Positions 23,756 through 37,090 of a stretch of 64,000 nt of DNA are shown here, piece after piece. The stretch's first letter is position 1, and every line of letters begins with the position of its first letter. Below the pieces are notes generated by a model. That model did no database searches. It was not told where the DNA came from and saw only the letters and a list, made by a program, of their open reading frames with translations. The position numbers and the translations under genes were made by a program. This DNA comes from Scleromitrula shiraiana (lineage: Eukaryota; Ascomycota; Leotiomycetes; Helotiales; Sclerotiniaceae): positions 2,914,001 through 2,978,000 of the forward strand of contig JABELC010000002.1 of the NCBI GenBank assembly GCA_028455995.1, given 5' to 3'.

Positions 23756-25547
23756 GTTGCTTTTTGTACGTAGGGAACGGGGCTGGATTGTATCAGGTGG
23801 TTGAAATGTTAGAGGGAACGCAAGGCTAGTAGGAGAGGAGAGGAGAGGAGAGGAGAAAGATGGATGGTTATATTCATACGTAGAGAAGACAAGTAAAGCA
23901 AAGACAAAACCGTCCAAATAAATCAATCAAAAAAAAAAATAAAAAAAATAAAAAATGAAATTGACAAGTACCATGGTGACTAAGATCGAGATTAAAACTA
24001 AGATCAACATCAACATCAACATCAACATCAACACAAGAGCACACTATCAAACCATCAAACATGATATATTGATAGCACGTACATACTACCACTTCCATAT
24101 TCTATAAGTCTATAAGTCTATATATATTATATTATATCATATTATATGTTAATTTAGGAATACACTTTCCGATCAAGTGGCCTTTTGTATTTTCAATAAC
24201 TTGATTTCATATATACTAGTAGGTATATCAATATCAACATCAAGATAAAAATCAACATCAACATCAATACGACCGAGATACAATATAGATAGATAGATAT
24301 AATATAATATAATATAATATAATAAAGCAAAGCAATGCAATGTAATAAATACAATACAATACCATTAACATGATTCTTTCTATAAGAGTGTAATTATGAA
24401 GTTAATCTACTCGTCGTGACTCAGAAGTGGTATTTTATTACTTATAATTACAGTTATAATTACAATTATATTTATATTCATATTCATATTCATATTCATT
24501 CAGCAAGATAAACATCAGAAAGATAAAGCGAAATTGAATATCCATAATAAATCTTTATTTTCTAATTTCTCTGTTTCACTCTTTCTCTTTCTCTTTCTCT
24601 TGCTCTTTGCAAAACAATCGCGTTTGTATGCATAAATCCTTCTATATCTCCTTCCGTATCTCCTTCCATATCTCCTTCCATATCATACCATGCCATACCA
24701 TGCCATGCCATACCATCCACCCCCCCTACGCACCGATGGCCAACTCCATTCCATTCCATTCCATGTCAACTCCCAATCAAATATGATACAATTTTTGAAA
24801 ATAAGAGCCAATCTTCTCCCTTCCCCCTTCCCCCCTCTATCTCTCTATCTCTCTCCTATTCAAACCCACAACAAAGTCATTACCCCCTCCCGCCATCCCC
24901 GTTCCCCCAAACCAAGAAGATCCCAAAACAGTCGCGAATCGCGAATCGCGAATCCAATCCTCACACGATCGATCCCTCCATCGATCCAAGCAACCCAATC
25001 CATATAAAACTCAAGCTTAAGCAACTCTCGCCCAACCCTCGGCGCAAGCGTAAATGAAGATATGAAAATATGAAAATATAAAAAGTAAAAGAGTAAAAGA
25101 ATTAAAAAAAGCACAAAGGTTCCCGGGTATAGTGCCATAATATCCATCCGATAGCAACCTTAAAACCCCAGAAAGGAAAAGGAAAGAGTAGGGAAACTAA
25201 GAACGCCGACCAACCAGCCAGCCAGCCAGCCAGCCTATTTCATGCCAACCCCTTTCCCTGAACCCCACCCATCCCACCGTACCCCGATTATCCATTTGTT
25301 CCTAGATTTCCTTTGTATGTGATTATAGCACAGGAGCGTGAGAAAAGCACTCCCAAAATTCGCCCCAGAAAAATTTATTAAGAAAATTAAAAATGTAAAA
25401 GAAATATGCGCGAAAATCAAATTTATCCACAAAAACGCCGGTCTTTGTTACAGTCGTATAATATTGTATCATATAAGTAGGGAGAACCTCAACCATGGGT
25501 AAGTAATGGAGGTGTGCAGGCAGGCAAATATAGGAGGTAACGATAAC
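23756..25547. repeat. Microsatellite-rich convergent intergenic region
   Basis: About 1.8 kb packed with simple repeats: GGAGA units at 23,831-23,856, a (CATCAA)n run at about 24,003-24,032, (TATAA)n at about 24,297-24,323, a (TTCATA)n-like run at 24,475-24,500, CTTTCT at 24,578-24,602, CCATATCTCCTT and CATACCATGC units at 24,650-24,716, and GCCAGCCA at 25,212-25,232. It separates the convergent HDA1 and the gene ending at 25,548. No coding sequence is recognised. Confidence 0.7.
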
Positions 25548-28361
25548 TTAGAAGCTAACTTCCTTCTGCCACCCCGTTTTCTCCATCTTCTCGTAAGCGG
25601 CGCAAACTTCCATGGCGAAAGTAGTAAGATCTTTAACGTTATTCCATGGTCCAAAATTAAGCATGGGGCAGTTTAGACGAAGACTCTTCAGACGGTCCAC
25701 GCGAGCATTACCTTCCATCCATGTTTCGTCTCTGTGTTTACTGAAACCTTGTAGCTTGGACCAAACTTGCATGTCTTGAGTAGACATCTCAGTGGTACCC
25801 GTCAGACGATATTGAGTGAAGCCACGAACGATTTCTTCAAGAACGATGGCTTTGAGCTGGAGAAACATCGCTTGAAGAGTGGGAAAGTCTTTGGACGTTT
25901 GTATGTAGACATTTAAGAGTGGAATTAAAGCCTCCCACGTATTGGGAGCGAATTTTGAGTTACTGTAAGTTCTCATGTATCGACATACGGACTCCATTCC
26001 AATCATATTTCCTAATTTGCGTTGTTGAGGATCGGGTGCTCTGAATAGCCGGTCTGCTTTTCGTTTTAGAGTTTGCGCTTGCTCCAATACTGGATTATTA
26101 GCCGAAGCTGGGCGTTCTCCATTGACTTTGGGTCTTTCAACACTGGCAGGAGTGCTTGCAGTTGTATTAAGTTGCGGAGTGCGAACAGAACCATCGTTTG
26201 AATCGACCTTTCGCATAGCAGTAGCCGCGGCACCATCTCCCTTCTTTGGAGTAACAAGATGGTTCTTGTGAGGCGGTGCGGAGAACGCAGGAGATTTGAG
26301 GGCAGTGGAACCCAATTTTTGAGAAGCTGCAATATCCAAGTTGTCGGGGACCTTGGGACGCTTTGTAGGGGGTTCAGATTTTGCCACAGGAACGTCACTA
26401 GGACGTTTCTTTGATATTGTCTTGCTGGCACGAGAAGCCAATGGGACTTCTTCTTCAGAATCAGAAGAGACCTTCTTTTCAGAACCATGAGCAAACATTG
26501 CCTCCCTTCCATCCTTCTTTCGTACGGCTTCAAGCTTAAGGAATGCAGACGAAGGGCGTGGTGATAGTCTAACGAGTCGCTCAACAGTTTGAGCTTTTCT
26601 CTTGGGGTAAGGAAGCTTCACGATAAGAGACTGGACTTCAGGTTTTGAGCCCTCTCGAGGTTTATGTTGCGGGGTGCTCGAGGCAGATTTCTTAGGTGGA
26701 TGACCGATTATAGCACCACCGGTAGTTTTGCGCGCCACCCCAGGTGCATCTGGACGACGGGCTTCTTTGTGACGCGCTTCAACAGTAAGCAGGCCTTGGC
26801 GGGAATCGGATGCGTGTTTGTCTGTTTCTCGCTTTTTGTCGCGATGTTTAGCTAACTCCTGTTCAACAATATCAGGCAGGGTTGGTGAGAGTATGGGAGG
26901 AAGTTCAAAGGGTGATGATTCTCTCGAAGCAATCTTGGCTGGAAGCTTCTTTGCGCTAGTATTAGGTTTAGATTTGGATTGAGAATTGGATGGTGTTGCC
27001 TTTGTGTCGTTCTTCTTTGGACTATCAAAGGTGTTTGTGCCAAGGAGGTCATCGGGTAGCGGAGAGAGCAAAGGGGGTAGATTGAGCTTCTCTGGTTTGC
27101 CAGACTTCTGCCGTTTTGTTTCGATAGATGTCCTGGAAGCTTTCGGATGGTCATCTGACTTGCCTAGATTGGAAGGAGGGGCTTTTGGCTTAGACGACGA
27201 AAGAGTTTCTGGTTTAGTTGCGATAGTCTTTGAAGAACCAGGGGAGCTCGTTCGATCAATCTTTGCTCGCTTTTCTGAGCGCAATTGTTGCTCTGTCTCC
27301 AACGGCCTCTTTTGCATTTTGTTCTCGGGGGTATAAGTTTGTGGCCGGGGAGGTAGACCATGTTTCAAATGCTCTTTCGTGGGTAGCGAAGGTAAATTTT
27401 TCCCAGATTTATGTGATGTATTTGTTTCTTTGTTTTTTAAAGATTGGCGGCTTGAGTTCTCGCCGTGGCCGTTAATGCCATTGGTAGGGGGGTGTGGTTT
27501 GCTCGAGTTGTTATTAGACCTTCAGATACGTTAGCATTACTTTTGAGAACTCTTGATAAGTGCAGCAGGGAACTAACTGTTCATGACCAGCCTTTGCTCC
27601 TTTGTGCTCTAATTTATTTCCAGCTTGCACCGCAGTGCCATTCTTCTGCGCTTCTCCATTTGAGGGTCTCTCGGAAGATGGCGCTCGTCCTATTGGAGTC
27701 GCATTCGAAAGGTTGCTGGTAGTCCTTACATGGCCATTTGGGCGAACTGCCTCTGGTGTTGCCGTAGATTGTCGTGGAGTAGGTTTGATACCGGTCTGCT
27801 TCATCTTAATGTATTCCGCATGGGACATCTTGGCCTTGTTTGAAGTTATTTGAGGAGTTCCAATACTGCTTCGCATACCCGAACTATTTGGTGGACTGTC
27901 TCCAATATCGTCTTGCCAATCTCCCCGGGGAACTTGTCCTTCGCGATCCATCTCACTAAACAACGTCATATATTGAAGCTTTCGAGCTTCGTCTCTCTCC
28001 TTCGGGAGATTCCATGGTATGTCTCTTAGCTCCTGCTCGAATCGTTGCCCGTAATGATTTCGAGGTGCGCCGGGGATAGTTAAGAGGTGAGGGACCTGCA
28101 GTGAGTTAGTATAGCTGCATATGCACTCGAGATATGCAAGCTCACTTCAGGTAAAGTTGACTCCACCAAATCTCCGAACATCTTCTTCAACCCCCCGATG
28201 GTAGTGGTTTTTGCAGAAGACTGCATGTTCCTAATCCGCTCGATTGCTTTGGGCTTCCAGAAATTAGCACGATTAGCATATTCCTTAACTGACGGTGAAT
28301 CCATCTTGCGATCGCTATTCGGGGTGAACATATGGCGGTACAGGTTTGCTGAAGTGTGCAT
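25548..28361 (-). CDS. Conserved-looking 901-aa protein of unknown function
   Basis: Exons are 28361..28146, 28095..27578 and 27519..25548 (2706 nt, 901 aa). Introns have GTGAGC/CTGCAG and GTTAGT/TGAAG ends; the second has a GCTAAC branch. I do not recognise the family. The N-terminal roughly 125 residues are charged and helical (FWKPKAIERIRNM, RFEQELRDIPWNLPKERDEARK). The middle is Lys/Pro/Ser-rich and disordered, with several basic stretches that could be nuclear localisation signals (KRPSD, PTKRPK, PKKGD). The last roughly 170 residues look folded (GMESVCRYMRTYSNSKF, NTWEALIPLLNVYIQ, LQLKAIVLEEIVRGF, FAMEVCAAYEKME). A nuclear role is an inference from composition only. The start at 28361 is favoured over an upstream frame lacking splice support. 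Confidence 0.75.
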
Positions 28362-30167
28362 TGTTTTGAATGCAGACTGCCGCGCAGAAAGACAGGATGC
28401 GTGGTGAAATTGAGGAAAGAACAGCGAAAAGGATAACGTAAAAATCAACATACCTATTGCAGCACAAATTATTGAAGATACTACGGATTAGAATGGACAA
28501 TAGAATTGTTATTCCTATTGTAAGTGTTCTTGTAGTTATGGATCGGTATCACGGCCTGACCATTGTTGCGCAAGAAGAATCGCGACTGGGGGGCGGATTT
28601 GTTACCGCACGACAAGATGAAGTGAATTGATTGCTTGATTGCGTTTTAAGGTAAGGTAAGGTAAGGTAAGGTGATGTGATGTTCTATTTGCCAACGTTTC
28701 TTCTCTTAGAATTCAAATAGATATCAAAATAATTTGGAGATATTTGACCAAATTTTGATATTATGGTACTCTCCTCAATTGTTTCGAGATAGGTTTTCTA
28801 TTTGATGTAATGTTGAAGATTGGCAAGGTTGAAGCTGTTTGTGGTAATAGTAATAATAATGGTAGTAGTAATTGAATGGGTGAATTATTATTCTGGTTGG
28901 GGGGATGATGGGTGGAGGGTTTAAACGTATTTGGGGGGGGGGGATGATGGGGTGGAGTACTTGGGGTCGTACTCTAAAATGATTTCTAGATTGGTTTATT
29001 TTTTGGGGGAATCCTTGCTGGAATATTTTTATATAGAACTATATGGTGAATAATTTTGGGGGGCAAATAATATGATGTAGGAGTTAGAGGGAGAGTAATA
29101 AGAGTGAGAGTGGAAGTGGGAGTGAATGGGAGTGTGTCCAGCAAGTCTAACTTATAACTTATAAGTTACTTATTAGAAGTGAAATTTATAATTAATTATT
29201 AGTTCACAGTCCAGTACAGTTCAGTACAGTTCAGTTCAGTTCAGATCAGATATATATGAACGATTACCGGCAATATTTGACACTAACCACCATAACCACC
29301 AAACCACCATAATCACATGATCAACGTAGCAGCTAAGAACCTAAACTTATTATTATTATTATTATTATTGACTATTCTAACCTTGCTAGTAAACTTATCA
29401 ATTATTAGTTATACTTATTATTATGACCTAGGTATTCAGATCAAATCTAGCAGCGGTAACGGGAACTTTGAGATGTGACTTCATATCTATATTTATTAGT
29501 AGTACTTCTCGCAAAGGCGCTTGTTTCATCATTTCATCATTTCATCATCGTTCTAGATTTCTTGTAATCATTACCTATTATATATATATATATATATATG
29601 TACAATGTATATATATAACGTGATCATTTCATTTCCATCTACTCAAGAGCTAGCTGGCTAGCTAGCTAACTAGCAATCAATCAGAATGTTTCTTTTACCT
29701 TTCAACGCCTATCGGGATTTATCTAAAACTTCCTATTTTATCGGAATATTTCTTCTGGACCTCTAAGTAGTCCAAGCCTTGTTATGATTAAACCTATACG
29801 GGATTAGAGAACGGAAAAGAGAAATCGTGGAATTATCTGTGTGGTGGTGTATATCTTAGAATCAAGATTGATATGACTCCATGGTTCTATGATATCTATG
29901 ATATAAAAAAAACGCAGTCACGGTATAAATAAATAAATAACTATCCATCCTATATGCGGAATAAGCCACTGGAACGAGCAATTATGGCTGTTGATATAGT
30001 CAAGATATCCGCCCCCTCGTGCCCTTCCCCAAATCTTCAAAAATCTAATATCTCGTGAATTCTATGTATGACTCGCTCTATTCAAGTTGTTCTTTTTCCT
30101 ATTAGAAGACATCTCTCTCATGGGTCCATCACTCCAGTCTCTTCACTTATTCATCTATCCATTATCA
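28362..30167. other. Repeat-rich intergenic region
   Basis: About 1.8 kb with no gene recognised. Simple repeats include (AAGGT)n at about 28,648-28,672, a G run near 28,934-28,942, CAGTACAGTT units near 29,210-29,240, (TTA)n at 29,348-29,369, TTTCATCA units near 29,527-29,548, (TA)n at 29,578-29,599 and GCTAGCTA near 29,650-29,670. Confidence 0.55.
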
Positions 30168-32743
30168 TCATCTGTTCTCTTCCAAACAATGAGGACAAAT
30201 CCAATCCAATCTATCAACAACAGGGCCATATTTGGCCGCACACTCCGGGTGGAAGAAAGGACCCATACATATCTAGATATAGAATCGTTAATATAAAGTC
30301 CCCCATATACATTTCAGAAGCAAGGGAGAAAAACAATGCAAATTCTTACCCTACTTTGACAAAGAACCTGAGTCGCACGCTTTGTAATCCCATTGCATTC
30401 GCAAATATTAGGAGCTCTGGATCTCTTCATATTCGGCGGATCCTTATCCTTATCCTTATCCTTCTCCTTCTCCCTTTCCTCTTCCGCCTTCTCCCCTTCT
30501 TTCTTCTTAATCTCAGCATACTCTTCGCGCCCCTTCTTCAACAAATCAATACAATCGTGAATGATTCTTTGAGTCACCGAACCCCGCATAATATTCGCCT
30601 CTAGATGTTTTGTCAATTCCTTTTTCCTGCTCTGTCTTTCGGCAAACCAGATCTTGTTTATATCTACAAAACGAATGATTATTGCGTGGAGATGAATGTC
30701 ACACGTGAGTCGTACATCCATTATATAATCGTTCCAATGTAGTAGGTAATCTTTTTCATCGTCTGTAACATCCGTATGATCAAGGATGATATCACCCTGT
30801 TTCCGCTTGAGCCATGAATCATCCTTTTCATCGTCGCTGTCTGGCAACTCTTCTCCTGCAACTAGAGGCCGCTTTGATATTAAATCGTATAATTTGATAT
30901 GGGTTTGTGGTGCATAGAACTTCTTGCGTGGTCTGATTGGGATTTGCGTATAAAGTGCAAAGGGTATAACGCCATTCTTCTCAGGTGATGGTTGACGAGA
31001 GTAGTATGGAGATGGGGGTGGGGTTGGCTCATGTCTTTGATGTTTGAGGTGATCTGGCCATTGCTCATGCTGTGGACCTTGCCTGTCTTTCAGCCAAGAC
31101 CGATCTCCATTGAGGTATTTCTTCATATTGAATCGAGTTAACGGTTTTCCAAGCTGAAGAATCCGTGATGGGTCGTTGATCGTACGAGAGGTTCCTCTAG
31201 ATAGATGATTTAATTCAACCAAGAAAGCTATTCTTGGCGGAGCTGCTCGCCGGAGATGAAACCTAAGCCTTTCATGATTGGTCGTCAAATGGAAGTGGAG
31301 GCTCTTGACTGATCTCTGATTTGAATTACACATAGGACATGTAAGTCCAGTCACTGTATGCTGCTTGATCCCGTGTTCGGAAGAATTTGCTCTACCAAAT
31401 GTATAAATAACGCTCAACTTGTCCAGAATGCCGTCAGGAGGAGCAGAATTAGTAGATCTTGAGCTTTTGTTCTTAGAGATGAGTTTTTGTTTTTGAGCGT
31501 CACTCAAGAATTTGACGTTATAACTAGTAGGAGCATTTCCACGTCGTCTTTGAATGCGAAGATCTAGACTCTCCGACTTCTCAGATGGAGGTGGGTCAAC
31601 TAGAGAGGTTGTTGCTACTTTTTGAATCCTTTCGCGTGATCGCGGTCTTGTAGCTGTCTTTGTGAGATGGCTCGGAAGTGACCATAATATATCCACATCT
31701 AAAGATGCCAAAGTGACTACGCTTCCCGAACCATAAGTTACTTTGATTCGAGTTGAGCCCTCTTTCCAGTCGGATTCAAACAAGGGAAATTCGCAAATCA
31801 GCTGCTTGATATCATCCAGACCTGCTTGTCCCACAGAGATCTTCCTAGCAAAATCGCTACTGTTAGGAAAATCAGCAATTGTCAGAGGTGGCCAATTTTT
31901 GAGTGTTTTCCCATATTGTGGTTCGATCAGCAGCTGTACATTGAAGGTACCACTACCAAAATCTGAAGCATTCTGCTGTAATAGGTCGGTGTTTTGATTT
32001 TCGAAAAGTACAGCTGCAGGTATGAGAAAAGGAGGTAATGAGACTTGAGAAACGCCCGTCTCGAAAGATGTTCTTAAAGTTCCCGTCTGAGTTCCTCGGT
32101 GAATGTTGTCTATGCTCATTGTATCTTCTTCATCTTCTGGTAGACGAAACAGACGAAATATTGACAAGGTACTCCTAATCCGAGAGGATCCATTGCTTGA
32201 TGTACCATCATCAGCTTCTTGACTTGAGTTATGATTAATACCGTTAACACGAATCTGTAAAGCCTTCCTAAAATTTACAAACTGCTCCTCTAACTTCAGC
32301 AATGAATCAATCCGAGATAGCTCACGGCGTGAACTCTCTCTATCATTAATATTCGTTAAATGTGGAGAATGAGAAGCCGAAGCTGAATGGATTTGCTTTT
32401 GGGGACTCCGGCTTGACCTATAGCCCGACCGATACTTTGCCGATAAATCAATACTATCTCGATCATCGATCTTTGGATGTGGATTCAGATCGGGCGTTGG
32501 AGTTTTCCTTCGCTTCACCGGTCTCAGGTTGTCAATTTCTTCTTCGTCCGACTCAAGAATCATACGTTCCTGTGCTGATAGAGGTTTTGAAGAAGGTTTT
32601 GAAGAACTAGAACCAACTGTAGCATATTTAACCGCTTTCCTGAGATTCCGACTCAGAAAGGGTTGAGAGGGACGGCGATTATAATGAGTCCAAGTTGACA
32701 TGGCCGCTATCCTAATTCCTTCATTGTTGGTTGCTGACGACAT
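30168..32743 (-). CDS. SUZ12: Polycomb SUZ12 homologue with C-terminal PHD-like finger
   Basis: Exons are 32743..30350 and 30272..30168 (2499 nt, 832 aa). The intron has GTAAGA and CTAG ends. A C2H2 finger (TCPMCNSNQRSV...FHLTTNH) and a C-terminal VEFS-box region (DVTDDEKDYLLHWNDYI... to ...IHDCIDLL) identify SUZ12, the PRC2 subunit needed for H3K27 methylation. After a Lys/Glu/Asp-rich linker, exon 1 ends ICECNGITKRATQVLCQSR. The 35-codon exon 2 continues ICMG, FFHPEC and WICPHC, which completes a Cys4-His-Cys3 pattern like a PHD finger. The start is uncertain: Met at 32743 or 32701, or an upstream exon. N-terminal repeats of Ser/Pro/Lys precede the folded parts. Confidence 0.88.
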
Positions 32744-33770
32744 TACTACTGGTCTGACCCGCGTGCCGGAATTTTCAACGGTATATTGAAGGTGCTCAGA
32801 TGATAATAAGTTGCTGGTGGTAGCCTCCCTTGCAACGAGTGAATAAAGTTCCCACACGGAATAAATCTGTTTTGGTAAGTATGATGCATAGACTCTATCT
32901 GTGTCAATATAAACGACGGTAGCAAAACGGGAGGCAGGAGAGATGTATTTCTTGTATTAAAATGAAGATTAAATTTAGTATGAGAATAGGACAAATTTTG
33001 ACATTAGCAGGCAGTCGACGATGTCCATAGTATCAGTCTTAGAGGTAAATTGTTTGAAAAGCATTTGATGGATTCTTGTATGCCCATATAATCTCACTTA
33101 TGTTGGTTCTGCCGTTGTAAGAAGGATAAAGCTAGTAGGTACATACAATCACATTATCTATCATCTAATGTTTACAGGTATATATATATATATATATATG
33201 CATATATGTTCACAGGTGATACCCGTATTACCTGGGTATGACCTGGACAGTAGGATACAGTATCTTGCATACTCGTTACCGTTAACATATATCCATATAC
33301 TAGGAAAGCAGTCAATAAAGATGCATATCTACTCATACAGTACAGTAACCTCAAGTAGCCTTGGAGCCACCACCACTATTCTACTATTAATTAATAATCT
33401 TTTTTTCCCTGAGGATTCTTTTGATTCGATGAACTAGCGCGCTCGGCCCCACCTAAAAAAGCTTAAATTCTTATCATAATTTTTAAGCGAGATAAGCAGT
33501 ATCTTGAGCTTGAGCTTTTTGTACGGCTGAATGAATTATCAATCATCGTCAAATTCAACTGGTATTGTTCATGAAAGAAATCTTTCTGCCAAATTTATAT
33601 AATACAGTCAAAACCTAACAAAATCTATTTTGCTTTCCCCATCAACAGAAACTGTTGAGTATATTGCATTATACCTGCCTGTGCTTAACCAAGGAAGAAA
33701 GAAAAAGAACACCTCATCTTGAGTATATTCTGAACCAATGAACAAGTATAATCCTCCTATCTAGGCAATC
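32744..33770. other. Divergent intergenic region
   Basis: Upstream of SUZ12 and of the F-box/LRR gene. It has a (TA)n microsatellite at 33,180-33,199 and no supported gene. An in-frame extension of SUZ12 up to about 32,857 is open, so part of this may be coding. Confidence 0.4.
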
Positions 33771-36057
33771 ATGACTAGAGCTTCTTCATCAAGAGCTCGT
33801 TCATTGCGACAACCACCTCGAACAACTCGAAATAAGCCTGCTATCTCATATGCAGAACCTTCCACCGATAGCGAACTTGATTTTGAGGAGGAGGAGGAGG
33901 AAGAGGGGAACGAAGGGGACGAAGATGACGAACGACACTCGGTTAGCGATGACTCCAATGTCCCTCTCGCCAGACGTCCTCGAAGTTCACGATCCGAAGT
34001 TACTCGATCTGCGACAAAAAGAAATCGTTCGGCACCCACAAAATACGATACCGACGAATCAGATGTCCCTTCAAGACCGATCCCCAAAAAGCAGAAATCT
34101 ACACGCTCAAGCTCTTCTAAGAATACTATAACCTATTCTACTCCTGTGACATCATTCGAAGTTTCCGGTACAATTCCGCCATGGTCGACTCTCCCTTATT
34201 CTATACTCGTTCAAATATTTGAATACGCCACGTTTCCACTGTATGAAGGACGAACTTTTCAACCTACCTCCTCTCTCAAATGGCTTCTGGGTGTCGCAGG
34301 CTTATGTCGAAACTTTGCTGAGCCCGCTTTTACCGTTCTATACTCTTCGCCACCACTTGTACCAATGGATAAAGCACACAGGCAGGCATTTTCTTTTGAT
34401 CTATATTGTAGCTATTTGCTAACTTAAACGCAGGCTCGTGGATCTACTAAAATCGGACCCGTCATCGATGGCATTCAAATACAGACAGAAAGTCGTCAAT
34501 CTTCGTATTGAGGTCAGACAAGTTGCTGCCTATTCTCTCCCAGGAAGTGGGCTGCTTGATTTATATGGCCTGATAAAAGACCTTCCAAGACTGGCAGATT
34601 TAGAATTCTATGACGAAAGAGATATGAAGCCTTTTAAACATCTTGATGACTCGATGAAGTGGAACTATCCAGAATCAGTATTCGATGCACTCGAACATAT
34701 TGATCCTACGGCAGATCCTTTGGAGGGCCATAAAACTAGTCTATGTAGGCTCAGAAGTTGGCGCTGGTCATCTAGATTAGCTGGAAAAAAGTGGCCTATC
34801 GAGAAGATCCGGGAAATACACCTCAAACCATCTTTCATTGGCTTGAAGAAGGTCGCTTTTGTGAACTACCAGATTCCACAACTGAAAAAGGGCGAGGAGG
34901 ATCCCAAATATGAAGAGTTATTGGCTGGTGCTCTCTCTGCGCTCGAGCAGCTGGAACACCTTATCTTTGAATCTTCCACACTTTTGAATCAAAAGTTGAT
35001 GCCACGGCTTCCATCTAATTTGCGTAATCTTGAGATCACTAATTGTTGGGAAGTTACTGGGGAAATGCTTGGTGGATTTCTTCAAACTCATGGGAGACAG
35101 CTTCGCTGCCTTACATTGAACCACAATTCAGCTCTAAGCCTAGCGTTTTTGCCCTCTCTAGGAGAGTCTTGCCCACATTTACAAGTTTTACGAATGGATC
35201 TTCAGTACTTCGATGCACATATCTCTTACCATAATTCTGAGCCAGATTATGACCAATTACTATCTCGTGATCAAATTCCTGTATGGCCATCCACGCTGCA
35301 GATTCTCGAACTCGTCAATCTTCGAAAATGGGAACGAGATGCTGCAGAAATGTTCTTCGAAAGTCTTTTGGATAGTGCAGGCGAATTGTCGGATCTCCGA
35401 ATCCTTGTCTTACAAACAAGTATAAATATCGGGTGGAGAGATAGGGCTGATTTCCGAAGCAAGTGGATCGGATCTTTAGGTCATGTCTTCAAGAGAGTTT
35501 GTGAACCACCTAAGCAATTCTTCAAAGCATCTGAGGTTTATGCACCAGCCAAAAATGATAAGAAGCTTGAGATATCCCATAATTCTAAGAGCCCCGAAAA
35601 GAAAACACACCTTCCAATCCGCCATAATCTACGCAACAAGCCAAAAACAAACTATACCGAAAGTCCCGACAACTCAGACGATTCAGCATCCGAGTCCTCA
35701 CAGCCAGCCCTCCCTTCACCCCGCGAACTTGCCAAAACTCGCCGCACCACCCGGGAACTCCGAACCCTGAAAATCACAGCCGGAATAGACGGATTCCCAT
35801 CCTCTCCTCCCCAAACCCCTCCAGATAGTCAACACGATGAAGACGAAAGTGGCACAACCTCGATGGTGAGAGATAAAGGCAAAGGAAAGAAAAAGGAAAT
35901 TATCCAGGGGATGTGCGAGATTGTTAATGTGCGGATTGATAATTTGAGGCCAGCGGAGACGCAGTTTGATGAGGGGGATTTTTTGGACTCGGAGCCGGAG
36001 GATGATGGGGATTGGGATGGGGATGACGGGTTTGTGGAGGGTGGGTATGCTTGGTGA
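33771..36057 (+). CDS. F-box / leucine-rich-repeat-like protein (744 aa)
   Basis: Exons are 33771..34381 and 34434..36057 (2235 nt, 744 aa). The 52-nt intron starts GCAGGC and ends CGCAG with a GCTAAC branch, so it is a GC-AG intron. The join gives KAHR|LVDLLKSDPSS. The N-terminal 120 residues are basic with an acidic block (EEEEEEEGNEGDEDDE). An F-box follows (IPPWSTLPYSILVQIFEYATF). Residues about 210-580 show leucine-rich-repeat-like spacing (LRNLEITNCWEV, LRCLTLNHNSALSL, LQVLRMDL, LQILELVNL, LRILVLQT), as in Pof2/Amn1-like F-box proteins. The tail is disordered and acidic. A role as an SCF substrate receptor is inferred; the substrate is unknown. Confidence 0.85.
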
Positions 36058-37090
36058 GTGGTTGGTTGGCTGGGTGACTGACTGAGTTGATTGAGAGACT
36101 TTGGTTTGTGCTCTTGCTTTTCAAAAATGTTCTTGTTTTTTTTTGTTTTTGTTTTCCTTTTCTTTTACTTATATTCATCTGGCTTTTCCTCGTAGTCAGT
36201 GAGGAGTATGGGTGGACAGGATGGGATAGGATAGGGATAGGGACCGGGTAGGAACGGGGTAGGAACGGGGTTGGGAAATCATGAAAACATGTATTATGAG
36301 TTGATGGACTGGCTATGGGATATGGGATCTCTCATGGAAAGTTTGCATTCTGTTGGCTACTCTTTCTTCGGTATGGAAAGCTGGGATGGTGAGGGGGAGT
36401 TGCTTCAAAATAGGAGTGAGGTATGGATAGAAATGTGGTCATATGGCGTGGGGAATATGGATTCTTCTTCTTTCTTCTTATGATGACGATATAAATTACG
36501 GTACATGGATGGATGGACCCTTAGGAAGATAAGTCCTATTAGAGATGGATTCTCGATGGCTATATAAATACGGATACAAATACAAATACAAATAAATAAT
36601 TATAAGTATAAACTTAGACACTTGGAGTTGATGTATTAAATTAGCTCTTTAGCTAATCTGCAGTTATAAGTTGCATAAAGTTCAAGTAGCATTAACATTC
36701 ACTCCATCCATCCAAACCGAACACAGTAGAATGAATACAGTATAGCGATCAAAGCCATCTATCTATTCTATCCATCTATTTGGATAACTATCTAACACAT
36801 TGGTCCATCCATCCATTAATTACTCGCCCACTCGTGTGTGTATACTGGTATATTACAATCAATGAATGACAACCCCAAACACCATACATAATCCCTCATC
36901 CAGAATCCAGAAAAAAAAAGTCTAAACATTCATCTATTAAACGCCTATCCGGAACCCGAATTCCGAGTATTTCTCCCGTTCTATAATATAGATAGATATT
37001 TATCAACCAATCAATTAATTCAAACCCTATACTTTTCTGTGTGTATGTGTGTGCAATATTCATTCGATTCGTAATCAAAAATATATCCAT
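36058..37090. other. Convergent 3' flanks
   Basis: About 1 kb between convergent genes. It has GGATAGGGATAGGG-like units near 36,220-36,245, (ACAAAT)n near 36,572-36,595 and (CCAT)n fragments. A plus-strand frame at 36,271-36,483 has no support. Confidence 0.4.

Noticed and set aside
23270..23926. Minus-strand open frame of 218 codons, Pro/Leu/His-rich
   Set aside because: It is antisense to the HDA1 C-terminus and arises from the repetitive acidic tail.
28362..30167. Transposable element in the repeat-rich gap
   Set aside because: Only simple repeats are seen; no terminal repeats, target-site duplications, or transposase or reverse transcriptase motifs.
30314..32857. SUZ12 as a single-exon gene ending FLPCF
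   Set aside because: Ending there cuts a zinc finger in half; the GTAAGA donor and the in-frame downstream exon with HPEC and CPHC give a better model.
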